Assembly (NCBI GenBank): GCA_905235575.1
Contig: CAJOLZ010000006.1
Span: 1 to 64,000 of the forward strand
Length of the DNA stretch: 64,000 nucleotides
Direction of reading: 5' to 3'
Origin: an uncultured Bacteroidaceae bacterium
GTDB lineage: Bacteria; Bacteroidota; Bacteroidia; Bacteroidales; Bacteroidaceae
Part shown: piece after piece, positions 34,441 to 42,785 of the stretch
Position numbering within the stretch: the stretch's first letter is position 1
Layout: each line of letters starts with the position of its first letter
The notes under the pieces: generated by a model
Database searches by the model: none
The model's input: the letters and a program-made list of their open reading frames with translations, nothing else
Told to the model about the DNA's origin: nothing
Position numbers and translations under genes: made by a program

Positions 34441-36804
34441 ATGAACTATAAACTGACCGAAGTGGCTACCCTCATGGGAGCCCATTGCATAGGAGACACC
34501 GAACACATCGTTGATTGGCTGCTGACCGACAGCCGGAGTCTTTGTTTTCCCGAGACAACCCTTTTCTTCGCACTCCACACGTCCAGAGCCGATGGACATC
34601 GTTTCATCCCCGAGCTCTACCGTCGTGGAGTGCGTTCGTTTGTAGTATCCACACCGCCCGAAGGCAGTTTCCCCGAGGCATGTTTTCTGCAGGTACCCGA
34701 TACGCATCAGGCCCTGCAGCGTCTTGCCGAACGTCATCGCGACTCGTTCCGCATCCCCATCATCGGCATCACTGGCAGCAATGGCAAGACCACCGTCAAG
34801 GAGTGGCTCTATCAGATGCTCTCGCCCGATTATACGGTCACCCGAAGCCCCCGCAGCTACAACTCCCAGATAGGCGTTCCTCTCTCCGTATGGTCGCTCA
34901 GCGAACAGAGCCAGATGGGCATCTTCGAGGCAGGCATCTCGGAGCCGGGCGAAATGGCTGCCCTTCAGCAAATCATCCAGCCCACCATCGGCATCTTTAC
35001 GTGTCTGGGACAGGCGCATCAGGAGAATTTCGAGACGCTGAAGCAGAAGTGCCGCGAGAAGATGATTCTCTTCAAGGATGCCGAGGCGCTGATTTATCCG
35101 GCCGACGACCCAATCGTCAGCGGCTGTGTTCGGGAAATGCAGCTCGGGGCGAAGCTCGTCCCCTGGCATTCGTCGGGCGACGTCTTGCAGGACAATCAGG
35201 CCGTCTGTCGTGCCCTCTGCAGCTATCTCGGCATGTCCGAAGCTACCATCGAGGAGCGCCTCGGAAAACTTGAACCCGTGGCCATGCGCCTCGAGGTGAA
35301 GCAGGGACAGCGCGGATGCACCATCATCAACGACGCCTACAACAGCGACTTGGGAAGTCTCGACATCGCCCTCGATTTCATGAACCGACGTCCCGAAAAG
35401 TCCGACCGCGAGCGCGTTCTCGTCCTGAGCGACATAGAACAGACAGGCATCGCGCCGCGAGCCCTGTATAATAAGGTGGCACGTCTGGTGGAGAGCAGGG
35501 GAGTGGACCGTTTGTTGGCCGTGGGTCCCGTCATCTCCAGTCAGCAGGAACTCTTCCAGAACACCTCGGTCGACAGCCAGTTCTTCCCTCACACCGACAG
35601 TCTCCTCGCCAGCCCTGCCTTCGCCTCGCTGCGCAATGCGGTGGTGCTTTTCAAGGGCGCACGTTCGTTCCATTTCGAACAACTCGTAGACCGTCTGGAG
35701 CAGAAGGTTCACGAAACCATCCTCGAGGTGGACCTGAACGCCGTGGCTGACAACCTGAACCATTATCGTTCGTTCCTCCATCCCGAGACGAAAATCGTCT
35801 GTATGGTGAAGGCCGATGCCTACGGAGCCGGTGCCGTGGAGGTGTCACGCATCCTGCAGGACCGCCGTGTGGACTATCTGGCTGTGGCTGTGGCCGACGA
35901 GGGCGTGGCTCTGCGTCAGGCAGGCATTACGGCCAACATCATGATTATGAATCCCGAAATGACCAGCTTCGGGACGCTTTTCGAGTACAATCTGGAGCCT
36001 GAGGTCTACAACTTCCGTCTGCTCGAAGCCCTCATCCATGCGGCTGAGCGAGCAGGCGTCACCGATTTTCCCGTACACATCAAACTGGACACCGGCATGC
36101 ACCGTCTGGGCTTCCATCCCACGGCCGACATGCCTCACCTCACCGAACGCCTGCGCCATCAGACGGCGGTCATACCGCGTTCCGTTTTTTCGCATTTCGT
36201 GGGCAGCGATGCCGATGAGTTCGACGAGTTCTCGGCTGCGCAATACGCATTGTTCCAGCAGGGGGCCGATGCGCTTCAGGCCGCGTTCCACCACCACATC
36301 CTGCGCCACATCTGCAACAGTGCGGGCATCGAACATTTCCCCGAACGGCAGGAAGACATGGTGCGCCTCGGGCTGGGACTCTACGGCATCAATCCGCGTG
36401 ACAACAGTCTGCTGAGCAACGTCTCCACACTGCGCACTACCATCCTGCAGCTGCGCGACGTGCCTGCCGGCGACACCATAGGCTACAGCCGACGCACCAC
36501 ACTGGAGCGCGACAGCCGAATTGCCGCCCTGCCCATCGGGTATGCCGACGGACTCGACCGTCACCTGGGAAACAGAGTAGGCTATTGTCTGGTGAACGGA
36601 CAGCCTGCGCCCTACGTGGGAAACATCTGCATGGACGTCTGCATGGTCGATGTCACGGGCATCCCGTGCAGCGAGGGCGACACCGCAGTCATCTTCGGCG
36701 AGGGCCTCTCGCCTTCGGTCTTGTCCGACCTCATCGGCACCATTCCTTACGAAGTGCTCACCGGCGTCAGTCCCCGCGTGAAACGGGTCTATACGCGCGA
36801 GTAG
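34441..36804 (+). CDS. MurF-alanine racemase fusion protein
   Basis: 787 residues in two enzymes. Residues 1-430 are MurF, which adds D-Ala-D-Ala to UDP-MurNAc-tripeptide: the ATP site is GITGSNGKTTV (109-119), with FEAGISEPGEM and NDAYNSDLGSL. Residues from about 435 are a fold-type III PLP alanine racemase with the Schiff-base lysine K457 in MVKADAYGAG, and GYADGLDR and YVGNICMD near the C-terminus. The fusion, common in Bacteroidetes, makes D-alanine and uses its dipeptide in one polypeptide; the D-Ala-D-Ala ligase must be elsewhere. Start ATG 34441 lies 5 bases after the GSCFA gene. Confidence 0.94.
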   Translation: MNYKLTEVATLMGAHCIGDTEHIVDWLLTDSRSLCFPETTLFFALHTSRADGHRFIPELYRRGVRSFVVSTPPEGSFPEACFLQVPDTHQALQRLAERHRDSFRIPIIGITGSNGKTTVKEWLYQMLSPDYTVTRSPRSYNSQIGVPLSVWSLSEQSQMGIFEAGISEPGEMAALQQIIQPTIGIFTCLGQAHQENFETLKQKCREKMILFKDAEALIYPADDPIVSGCVREMQLGAKLVPWHSSGDVLQDNQAVCRALCSYLGMSEATIEERLGKLEPVAMRLEVKQGQRGCTIINDAYNSDLGSLDIALDFMNRRPEKSDRERVLVLSDIEQTGIAPRALYNKVARLVESRGVDRLLAVGPVISSQQELFQNTSVDSQFFPHTDSLLASPAFASLRNAVVLFKGARSFHFEQLVDRLEQKVHETILEVDLNAVADNLNHYRSFLHPETKIVCMVKADAYGAGAVEVSRILQDRRVDYLAVAVADEGVALRQAGITANIMIMNPEMTSFGTLFEYNLEPEVYNFRLLEALIHAAERAGVTDFPVHIKLDTGMHRLGFHPTADMPHLTERLRHQTAVIPRSVFSHFVGSDADEFDEFSAAQYALFQQGADALQAAFHHHILRHICNSAGIEHFPERQEDMVRLGLGLYGINPRDNSLLSNVSTLRTTILQLRDVPAGDTIGYSRRTTLERDSRIAALPIGYADGLDRHLGNRVGYCLVNGQPAPYVGNICMDVCMVDVTGIPCSEGDTAVIFGEGLSPSVLSDLIGTIPYEVLTGVSPRVKRVYTRE

Positions 36805-36857
36805 GTATACAATTTCTGTAAACATATCGGACGTACTTCGTCCTGTGCCTTCTGCGA

Positions 36858-37023
36858 GGGGCATCGAAAATCGCTGTGAGAAGCAGTGAGAATCGATGTC
36901 CCTCGTTGCGTTGTTGTGAAGTGTGAAAAACGACGCGGATTTAACCTCTTGATTTTCAGTCTTTCAAAATTTCGCATTTTCGCTCGTTTCCCATCGAAAT
37001 TTGCGACGCATCACGCTTTGTGC
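36858..37023 (-). repeat. Shared flank of the composite repeat element, copy 3
   Basis: It aligns with 7298-7465 over its whole length (GTGAGAATCGATG block, AGTGTGAAAAACGACGCGGATTT region shortened, CTCTTGATTTTCA, CCATCGAAAT). The small palindrome is less perfect here. It lies on the T-tract side of array R7. The remaining 36805-36857 shows no feature. Confidence 0.6.
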
Positions 37024-37090
37024 GAAAACGCACCGTGGTGCGACAGCCTTCGCAACGTGGTGCGTCATGCGGCGGAACGTGCTGCGGAGC
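37024..37090 (-). repeat. 22-bp palindromic repeat array R7 (3 units)
   Basis: Reverse orientation, starting GAAAACGCACCGTGGTGCGAC; first core CGCACCGTGGTGCG, second CGCAACGTGGTGCG, third degenerate. It lies about 130 bases upstream of the promoter for the cobalamin riboswitch transcript. Confidence 0.88.
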
Positions 37091-37221
37091 GGTTTTCATC
37101 GACCTGCGACGAACTGAAATCAGATAATTGTAATGATTATTTCCCTCTTGTTGTGCTTTTCGTTCAGTTCTCGGCTTCTCAAATTTCTTGCCCTACATTT
37201 TGAAGTTCCGCAGAAAAGACG

Positions 37222-37229
37222 TACATTTG
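37222..37229 (+). promoter_or_regulatory. -7 box for the riboswitch-btuH-btuF transcript
   Basis: TACATTTG, placing the transcription start just before the riboswitch. Confidence 0.65.
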
Positions 37230-37234
37230 CAGTC

Positions 37235-37400
37235 GCGAGAGCGGATAAGGGAATCCGGTGCGACTCCGGAACTGTCCCGCAGCTGTATGTTCCACACAAA
37301 ATCTTCGGCGTCTGTTGAGCCACTGGGCAAAGCGTTGTCTGGGAAGGTGTCGCCGACGAGATGGAACGAGTCAGAAGACCTGCCGCCCGTAGCATGATAC
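37235..37400 (+). ncRNA. Cobalamin (vitamin B12) riboswitch
   Basis: The class signature elements occur in order: CCGGTGCGACTCCGG (37255-37269) followed by CTGTCCCGCAGCTGTA, GCCACTG (37319-37325) with TGGGAAGG (37340-37347), and the B12 box AGTCAGAAGACCTGCC (37369-37384). Downstream, ATACATT and AATGTAT (37397-37450 region) can pair around a GCTTG/CAAGC hairpin and may form the expression platform near the ribosome site. It controls the BtuH-like and BtuF-like genes, and should shut them off when B12 is plentiful. Confidence 0.96.
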
Positions 37401-37476
37401 ATTCTGCGCGAGAGAACGCTTGTGCGAGGACGCAAGCAAGGAAATGTATAACTTATAAAACCAAACAACCGAAACG

Positions 37477-38229
37477 ATGAAACAGACCAAGTTTCTGGCC
37501 TTCCTGCTGTTTGCAGGAATGACCTTAGTGGCATGTGAGGACGACGACGAATATGAGTTCGTCCAGCCTGTCGACAACACCCAGACCGTCACCTTCGAGG
37601 AAAACTCGTGGAACGCGCTCATTGACAATCCCCAGTACTACGGACCGCTGCTCTACGGCGATAATGCCGCAAGCTATGCGTGGACCGACAATGCAACGCA
37701 GCTGCACGGCGGCATGTCGAACACCTGGGGCGGCTATTACGGATATTCCGAAGGTGGCATCGCCATCAGCAACTACATTGATGGCAATTACAATACGGAA
37801 CGCTCGTTCGACATTCAGCTCGCCGTGCCCAGCAGCAACGGCAGCCGCAACTTTGCCGTCGTCTACTGCGAGGCCGATCTGACGTTTGCCGACGGCGTGG
37901 CACGCGTGGTGAAGTCGATGGACCTCATCGGCACGACTTACGCCCTGAGCATCTGCAAGAACGGCAACGCCTATGCCAGAGCCTTGAATGCTCCCGACGA
38001 CTATCTCATTCTGGCTGTCACCGCATACAATGGCAGTGCTGAACTGGGCACCACACGCATCTGTCTGGCCAAGAAGGGCTTCCTGCTCGACAAGTGGTAT
38101 AGCCATTCGTTCAACCGCTTCGGCAAGGTGACGCGCCTCCACTTCAGCATGGAAGGTTCCGATGAGAGCTATGGCTATCTGAACACCCCTGCCTACGTGG
38201 CCATCGACAATGTCGTGGTTGAGAAGTAA
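37477..38229 (+). CDS. DUF4465 lipoprotein, BtuH-like cobalamin-binding protein
   Basis: 250 residues. A lipoprotein signal is visible (MKQTKFLAFLLFAGMTLVAC, Cys20), followed by an acidic stretch EDDDEYEF typical of surface-exposed Bacteroidetes lipoproteins. The body is DUF4465: TVTFEENSWNALID, YYGPLLYG, YAWTDNATQLHGG and a late AIDNVVVEK. BtuH of Bacteroides thetaiotaomicron is a DUF4465 surface protein that binds cobalamin tightly. The riboswitch directly upstream and the BtuF-like gene 2 bases downstream support the same role. No BtuB or BtuG gene is in the window. Confidence 0.9.
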   Translation: MKQTKFLAFLLFAGMTLVACEDDDEYEFVQPVDNTQTVTFEENSWNALIDNPQYYGPLLYGDNAASYAWTDNATQLHGGMSNTWGGYYGYSEGGIAISNYIDGNYNTERSFDIQLAVPSSNGSRNFAVVYCEADLTFADGVARVVKSMDLIGTTYALSICKNGNAYARALNAPDDYLILAVTAYNGSAELGTTRICLAKKGFLLDKWYSHSFNRFGKVTRLHFSMEGSDESYGYLNTPAYVAIDNVVVEK

Positions 38230-38231
38230 GT

Positions 38232-39374
38232 ATGTCCGGTAAAAACAACCTGTCTAAAACAATCAGAGCCATAGGGAGCGCCATATCGCTGCTGCTCCTT
38301 ATGGCTCTCTTTTCCTGCCGTCCCTCGGTTCGCGTGGCTTCGTCCGACACCGTGGGCGATACCCTCCGCCTGCGCTATGCCCGCAATCTGCAGATGATTC
38401 AGTACGATGGGTACATGGAGGCCATCGTGCGCAACCCGTGGGACACCACCCACATCCTGCGTCGCTACATCCTGCTGCAAGGCGGCGAGTGCCCGAAAGA
38501 CTTCGCTCGCGAAGCCACCCTCGTAACCACACCCCTGCGACGCGCAGCCGTCTTCACCAGCGTGCATTGTGCCCTGCTCGAGGAACTGGGCTGCACCGAC
38601 GCCATCGGCGGCATCTGCGAACTGCAGTACATTCATCTGCCTTTCGTGCATCGGGGCGTCGCAAACGGTACCATCGCCGACCTGGGCAACGGTATGAACC
38701 CCAACGTGGAGCGCATCATGCAGCTGCAACCCGACGCGCTCTTGCCCACGCCCTTCGAGAACAGCGGCGGATATGGGCGCATGGAACGCATCGGCATACC
38801 CATCGTGGAGTGTGCCGACTATATGGAACCCTCGCCGTTGGCACGGGCAGAGTGGATTCGTTTCTACGGACGACTCTTCGGTCGCAATGCCGAAGCCGAC
38901 AGCCTTTTTCAGACCATCGAACAGCGATATCGCAGCCTCTGCCATCAGGCTGAAACAGCCGACCACCGGCCGCGCATGATTTGTGAGATTCCTCAAAGCG
39001 GATATTGGTATCTGCCTGGCGGACAGAGCACGATGGGGCAGCTCTATCGCGATGCCGGCGCTGACTATCTCTTCAGCGACCTGCCCGGTGCCGGAAGCAC
39101 CTCGCTCAGTGTGGAGCGTGTGCTTGACCGTGCCCTCACGGCCGAAGTGTGGCTCATGAAACACAGCGGACTTCTCACACGCGAACAGGTGTTCCGCGAC
39201 TATCCCGCCCTGCGCCACATCCCTGCGCAGACGTGGTTTTGCAACATCGCCGAGAACAATTACTACGAGGAAACCCCCTTTCACCCCGAACGACTATTGG
39301 CCAACATCGTGCACATCCTCCATCCCGAACTCGAGTTGGAAGACGTACCCACCTATTTCGTTCCGATGGAGTGA
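38232..39374 (+). CDS. ABC transporter substrate-binding protein, BtuF-like
   Basis: 380 residues. The N-terminus has a hydrophobic signal ending LLLMALFSC, a lipoprotein type, so the protein is likely anchored facing the periplasm. The two lobes of a FecB/BtuF-type binding protein are recognisable (VVTTPLRRAAVFTSVHCALLEELG, VERIMQLQPDALL, then YRDAGADYLFSDLPG). Being in the cobalamin-riboswitch transcript, it should bind B12 and deliver it to a BtuCD permease. Matching permease and ATPase genes lie at 50744 and 53410, separated by 11 kb. The family also contains heme and siderophore binders. Confidence 0.88.
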   Translation: MSGKNNLSKTIRAIGSAISLLLLMALFSCRPSVRVASSDTVGDTLRLRYARNLQMIQYDGYMEAIVRNPWDTTHILRRYILLQGGECPKDFAREATLVTTPLRRAAVFTSVHCALLEELGCTDAIGGICELQYIHLPFVHRGVANGTIADLGNGMNPNVERIMQLQPDALLPTPFENSGGYGRMERIGIPIVECADYMEPSPLARAEWIRFYGRLFGRNAEADSLFQTIEQRYRSLCHQAETADHRPRMICEIPQSGYWYLPGGQSTMGQLYRDAGADYLFSDLPGAGSTSLSVERVLDRALTAEVWLMKHSGLLTREQVFRDYPALRHIPAQTWFCNIAENNYYEETPFHPERLLANIVHILHPELELEDVPTYFVPME

Positions 39375-39379
39375 AGCAT

Positions 39380-40243
39380 TTAAAAGTCCATTCCGCTGGA
39401 AGACGACATGTTGCCCATCGCGGTTGTCATGATGGCCACTACGGCTACGCCCAAGCCTATCTCAGTGGAAAGTAGCGCGTTGCCCCCTCCGCTGCGAAAG
39501 GAAAATGCACTTGCAGAACGACTCTCTCCGCCCACCACGACTTGTCGTACATAGTCTGAAATACGCGCTACGGCAGGCTCGTCAGCAGAACCTTCGAGAT
39601 GATACTGCACGTATGCCGCCAGTCGTAGCGGAGTGTTCTCCTCGGCGTACACACGGGCATCGCCGTGGCGGAATTTATGGCGCTCGCCTGTCTGGGGATT
39701 TATGAAGTGACCGCGCCGACCGAAACGTCGTGCATTGCCGCGCCGACCCAGGTCGATGACGGACGGGTTCAGCAACGATGGCAGTGACGCAAACTCGTAG
39801 ATTACAGCCGTCCCACCGGGAGCCACAGCCTGCATAGGGATGTCCTCCTCGGTGCGGCTCAGGGAGTGGCTTTCGCCTCTGAAATATCGCGTGCCGGTAA
39901 GACCCTCGTGTGGAAAACGCTCCTCGTCAATCACGCCGAAACCTTTGGTATGCGTCTCGGTCTGCTGTCCGGGGGTGTAGAGCGTGAACGACTGGTCGTT
40001 GACGTAGGCGAACGAATGGGCGCGGTCCACGTCGACAGGGCTTGCGCTCTTGTTGTGCAGGAGCAGCTGCGCCACTCCGTCGGGATAGACCTGCAGGTTG
40101 AGGATAACGTGCTCGTCTTCATAAACTTGAGTCTCCGTGGATGCCATCAGACAATGCACCTTCACTCCGCCAGCCATGAGGGCCGATGCACTGCACAAGA
40201 AAATAGCCAAGAATAGAAGTCGGGAAAGAATAGAATGTTTCAT
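39380..40243 (-). CDS. Exported protein of unknown function
   Basis: 287 residues. A signal peptide (MKHSILSRLLFLAIFLCSASALMAGG) is followed by beta-rich sequence with a Gly/Arg-rich patch (RRGNARRFGRRGHF), and a hydrophobic segment near the C-terminus (GLGVAVVAIMTTAMG) that may anchor it in a membrane. I recognise no family. The gene is tail-to-tail with btuF, only 5 bases between stops, and has its own -7 box at 40273-40280. Confidence 0.6.
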   Translation of the reverse strand: MKHSILSRLLFLAIFLCSASALMAGGVKVHCLMASTETQVYEDEHVILNLQVYPDGVAQLLLHNKSASPVDVDRAHSFAYVNDQSFTLYTPGQQTETHTKGFGVIDEERFPHEGLTGTRYFRGESHSLSRTEEDIPMQAVAPGGTAVIYEFASLPSLLNPSVIDLGRRGNARRFGRRGHFINPQTGERHKFRHGDARVYAEENTPLRLAAYVQYHLEGSADEPAVARISDYVRQVVVGGESRSASAFSFRSGGGNALLSTEIGLGVAVVAIMTTAMGNMSSSSGMDF

Positions 40244-40272
40244 AGTTGTATAATTTTGTTGGTTTATGTAAA

Positions 40273-40280
40273 CAAAGGTA
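40273..40280 (-). promoter_or_regulatory. -7 box for the exported unknown protein
   Basis: Minus strand TACCTTTG, 29 bases before the start codon at 40243. Confidence 0.65.
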
Positions 40281-40385
40281 GCGAGTCTGCACCGTATGTG
40301 GAAGAGGTTTTCCCCTTTCGCAAGTAGGGTTTTTCCTAATTCTATTCCTTGGGGAGAGAGTGGGGCAGAAAAGGGACGGATTTGA

Positions 40386-40472
40386 CGCTCCACGCTGCGA
40401 CACGTGTCGCACCACGTTGCGAAGGCTGTCGCACCACGCTGCGTTGCCCGTCGCACCACGGTGCGTTTTTTG
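40386..40472 (+). repeat. 22-bp palindromic repeat array R8 (4 units)
   Basis: Forward orientation; the last three cores carry T, C and G in that order, ending CGCACCACGGTGCG plus six T. Nearby genes run on the minus strand, so the T tract is not at the end of any visible transcript. Confidence 0.92.
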
Positions 40473-40547
40473 CCCCTCTTGCATCCTGTCGCTTTGATGC
40501 CTGATTCGAACTCAGAAGAAATCGCAGTACATTGTCAGAAACAAGAA

Positions 40548-40578
40548 GGCCGCGCCCCTCGGATGGAGGAGCACGGCC
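40548..40578 (-). terminator. Terminator of the CotH operon
   Basis: On the minus strand GGCCGTGCTCCTC pairs imperfectly with GAGGGGCGCGGCC and is followed by TTCTTGTTTC. It lies 28 bases past the CotH stop. Confidence 0.7.
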
Positions 40579-40606
40579 CAATGTGTGTCTAAACAGTTGT
40601 CAGGTC

Positions 40607-42784
40607 TTATCGGATGACAACCTTTCGTCCGTTCACAATATAGATGCCCGTTGTGGGTCTCGTCACGCGACGGCCTGAGAGGTCGTAGATGATGTCGTCT
40701 TTGCCGAGGCTGTCGGCCGAAACGGGAATCGAGGCGATGCCGGTGCCGGAGGTGATGTAGAACTTGCGGTCCACCGTGGGGCTCCATAGCGACGTGTTGC
40801 GGGCGATGGCTCGGATTGTCACCCATCCTTCGTGACCGTTGAGATTTTCCATGACGTTGCCGCGATTGTAGATGATGGATGTGGCAGAACCCGCTCCGTT
40901 GGCCGATGTCACCCACGTGGCTGGAACCGTGCCGTCGGTCGTGTAATAGACGGCATAGTTGCTGCCGAATTTCAGTTCGTCGTCCCATGTCAGCGTGTCG
41001 CTCGTGGCCACCTCGCCGTTTACGAGGAAGGTGGGGGGAGTGATGGTGGAATACCACCCTCGTGTGCGGAGCAACTGGATGAGGTATTGTGTGCGCTTGG
41101 GAAAGAACGAGGTCAGGAGACGTTCGCGCTCGGTCTTGTAGTGGGTGTCCACCTTATAGAGCTGTCCTTTGGATGTGTAGGGATGGACGTCGCGCCGATA
41201 GTCTCCCCAACGGGCTGCCTCGTCATAGATGGCAAGGGAGATGACGTTGTAGAGGCTGTCCCACAGCTCGACGGCCTTGTCCTCGGAAAGCACACCGCCA
41301 GGTGAGAGATGCTTGTAGGCGCGGTCGATGTAGCGATGAAGGAAGGTGCGGTTCTTCATCAGATTGTTGAAGATGTAGGTCGGGCACTCGCGGTTGTTCA
41401 CAGACAGCACGTTGTTGCTCTCGCTGCTGAAGGTGTTCTCCGAGTCCCAGCAGATGAAGCGGAAACCCTGCGTGTGATGCTCGCGGTTGCGGAAGGCTAT
41501 CCAGTTGTGATGGTCCCAGTCGAGATTGCCCATATACTGGTTGATGAGCATGTAGTCGATGAGATTGTCCACGTCGAGCAGCACCTCGGGGTCGCTGTCG
41601 CTGTTGATGGGCCGCTCTCCGATAATCATCTCGTAATACTGGTTGTCCGACGCCCGTTCGGAGAGGCTCAGCAGGGTGTTCCAGCATGTCAGGTCGCCCT
41701 CGGCTGCCTCCAGATAGTCCTCGCGCTTGACGACATCATAGTCAGCTTTCTTACCACCGAAGTGATACTTGCAATAGCTGTCGTCGATGCGCTCCGTGAG
41801 GTTATATAGTCCCCAATACAGTCCGTTCAGGAACAGGTTAACATATAAGCCGTCGCTTGTGGGATTCCCCATGCGGATCTGCGTTTTTCTGGCCCAGAGG
41901 TCGCGTGTGTACTGGGCCCGTGTGCGCTGGCTCTCGTCGGTATGTAACCATGAATAGTTGTAGAACGTGCGTGCGATGAGCGAATTGAACTCATCGACAT
42001 TGTGGTCGCCATAGACAGGATACTCTAGTTTGCTGGGGCCGTACTCGCTCTTGAATGTCAGACGGAACGAGTGCTTGGGATTCTTCTCCGGCACACGTCC
42101 CTGCCCGCCATGCAGCTTGAGCGCGCAGTCCACGGTAAGGTTGTGCTGTTCGCTGCCTCCGATGAGTTCCACCGAAGCCGGACGTTCCCATCCGCGACCG
42201 TTATCGTCGGACGTTCCGGTGTAGATATAAATGCCGCCCGTCTTCTCGTCCTTGGTCTTGTTGAAGAGATTTTCCTTGTCGGTCACGATGGACAGGATGG
42301 GCAGCGAACTCAGGCCCTGTACGATGTTGTTTGCCAGTTTCGTGTCCGATGTCATCTCCGGATCCATCTCGTAGTCGGCAACGGCCGTTCCGTTCATGGT
42401 CGTGTACTTGCCCCATGTGCTGGGATAACCTGCGGGATTGTTCGGTTGCTTCAGCACCTCGCTGGGGATGATGTAGGTGGCTGTCGTGATGTCCGATGTG
42501 CGCTCTCCATTCTTGAATTCGGCAGCACGCAGGACGACCGTGGTCTGGATGTTAAGTGCCGACTTGTATAGTGTGCTGCTGGCTGTAGGTTCGCTGCCGT
42601 CCGTCGTGTAGCGCACTTCGGCCTGGGCATCCGAACTGTTTATCTTCATCGGAAACCCTTTGCTATACACTCCATGTTCGCGTCCGAAGCGGGGCTGTGC
42701 ATTCAGGGCGGCTATGGGTAGAATCGCGAGACAGCATGCGACGAGTATCGTCTGCTGCCTGAAAGCGTGTATCTCGTTCATCAT
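40607..42784 (-). CDS. Secreted CotH-kinase family protein with T9SS sorting tail
   Basis: 725 residues. After a signal peptide (TILVACCLAILPIAALNA) comes a chitobiase-like beta domain (EVRYTTDGSEPTASS), then the CotH kinase domain (about 150-560) with LKLHGG, KHSFRLTF, LYWGLYNLTERID and WDSENTFSS, which include candidate ATP and metal ligands. A second beta domain follows (YAVYYTTDGTVPATW). The last 30 residues (YDLSGRRV... GIYIVNGRKVVIR) match T9SS type A sorting domains, so the protein is probably released or attached at the surface. CotH proteins phosphorylate other proteins; the target is unknown. Start 42784 lies 1 base after the fasciclin stop; ATG 42781 is an equal option. Confidence 0.88.
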   Translation of the reverse strand: MMNEIHAFRQQTILVACCLAILPIAALNAQPRFGREHGVYSKGFPMKINSSDAQAEVRYTTDGSEPTASSTLYKSALNIQTTVVLRAAEFKNGERTSDITTATYIIPSEVLKQPNNPAGYPSTWGKYTTMNGTAVADYEMDPEMTSDTKLANNIVQGLSSLPILSIVTDKENLFNKTKDEKTGGIYIYTGTSDDNGRGWERPASVELIGGSEQHNLTVDCALKLHGGQGRVPEKNPKHSFRLTFKSEYGPSKLEYPVYGDHNVDEFNSLIARTFYNYSWLHTDESQRTRAQYTRDLWARKTQIRMGNPTSDGLYVNLFLNGLYWGLYNLTERIDDSYCKYHFGGKKADYDVVKREDYLEAAEGDLTCWNTLLSLSERASDNQYYEMIIGERPINSDSDPEVLLDVDNLIDYMLINQYMGNLDWDHHNWIAFRNREHHTQGFRFICWDSENTFSSESNNVLSVNNRECPTYIFNNLMKNRTFLHRYIDRAYKHLSPGGVLSEDKAVELWDSLYNVISLAIYDEAARWGDYRRDVHPYTSKGQLYKVDTHYKTERERLLTSFFPKRTQYLIQLLRTRGWYSTITPPTFLVNGEVATSDTLTWDDELKFGSNYAVYYTTDGTVPATWVTSANGAGSATSIIYNRGNVMENLNGHEGWVTIRAIARNTSLWSPTVDRKFYITSGTGIASIPVSADSLGKDDIIYDLSGRRVTRPTTGIYIVNGRKVVIR

Positions 42785-42785
42785 A

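Noticed and set aside
40490-40520. tRNA-like segment with TTCGAA
   Set aside because: The bases around it do not form acceptor or anticodon stems. I found no credible tRNA anywhere in the window.
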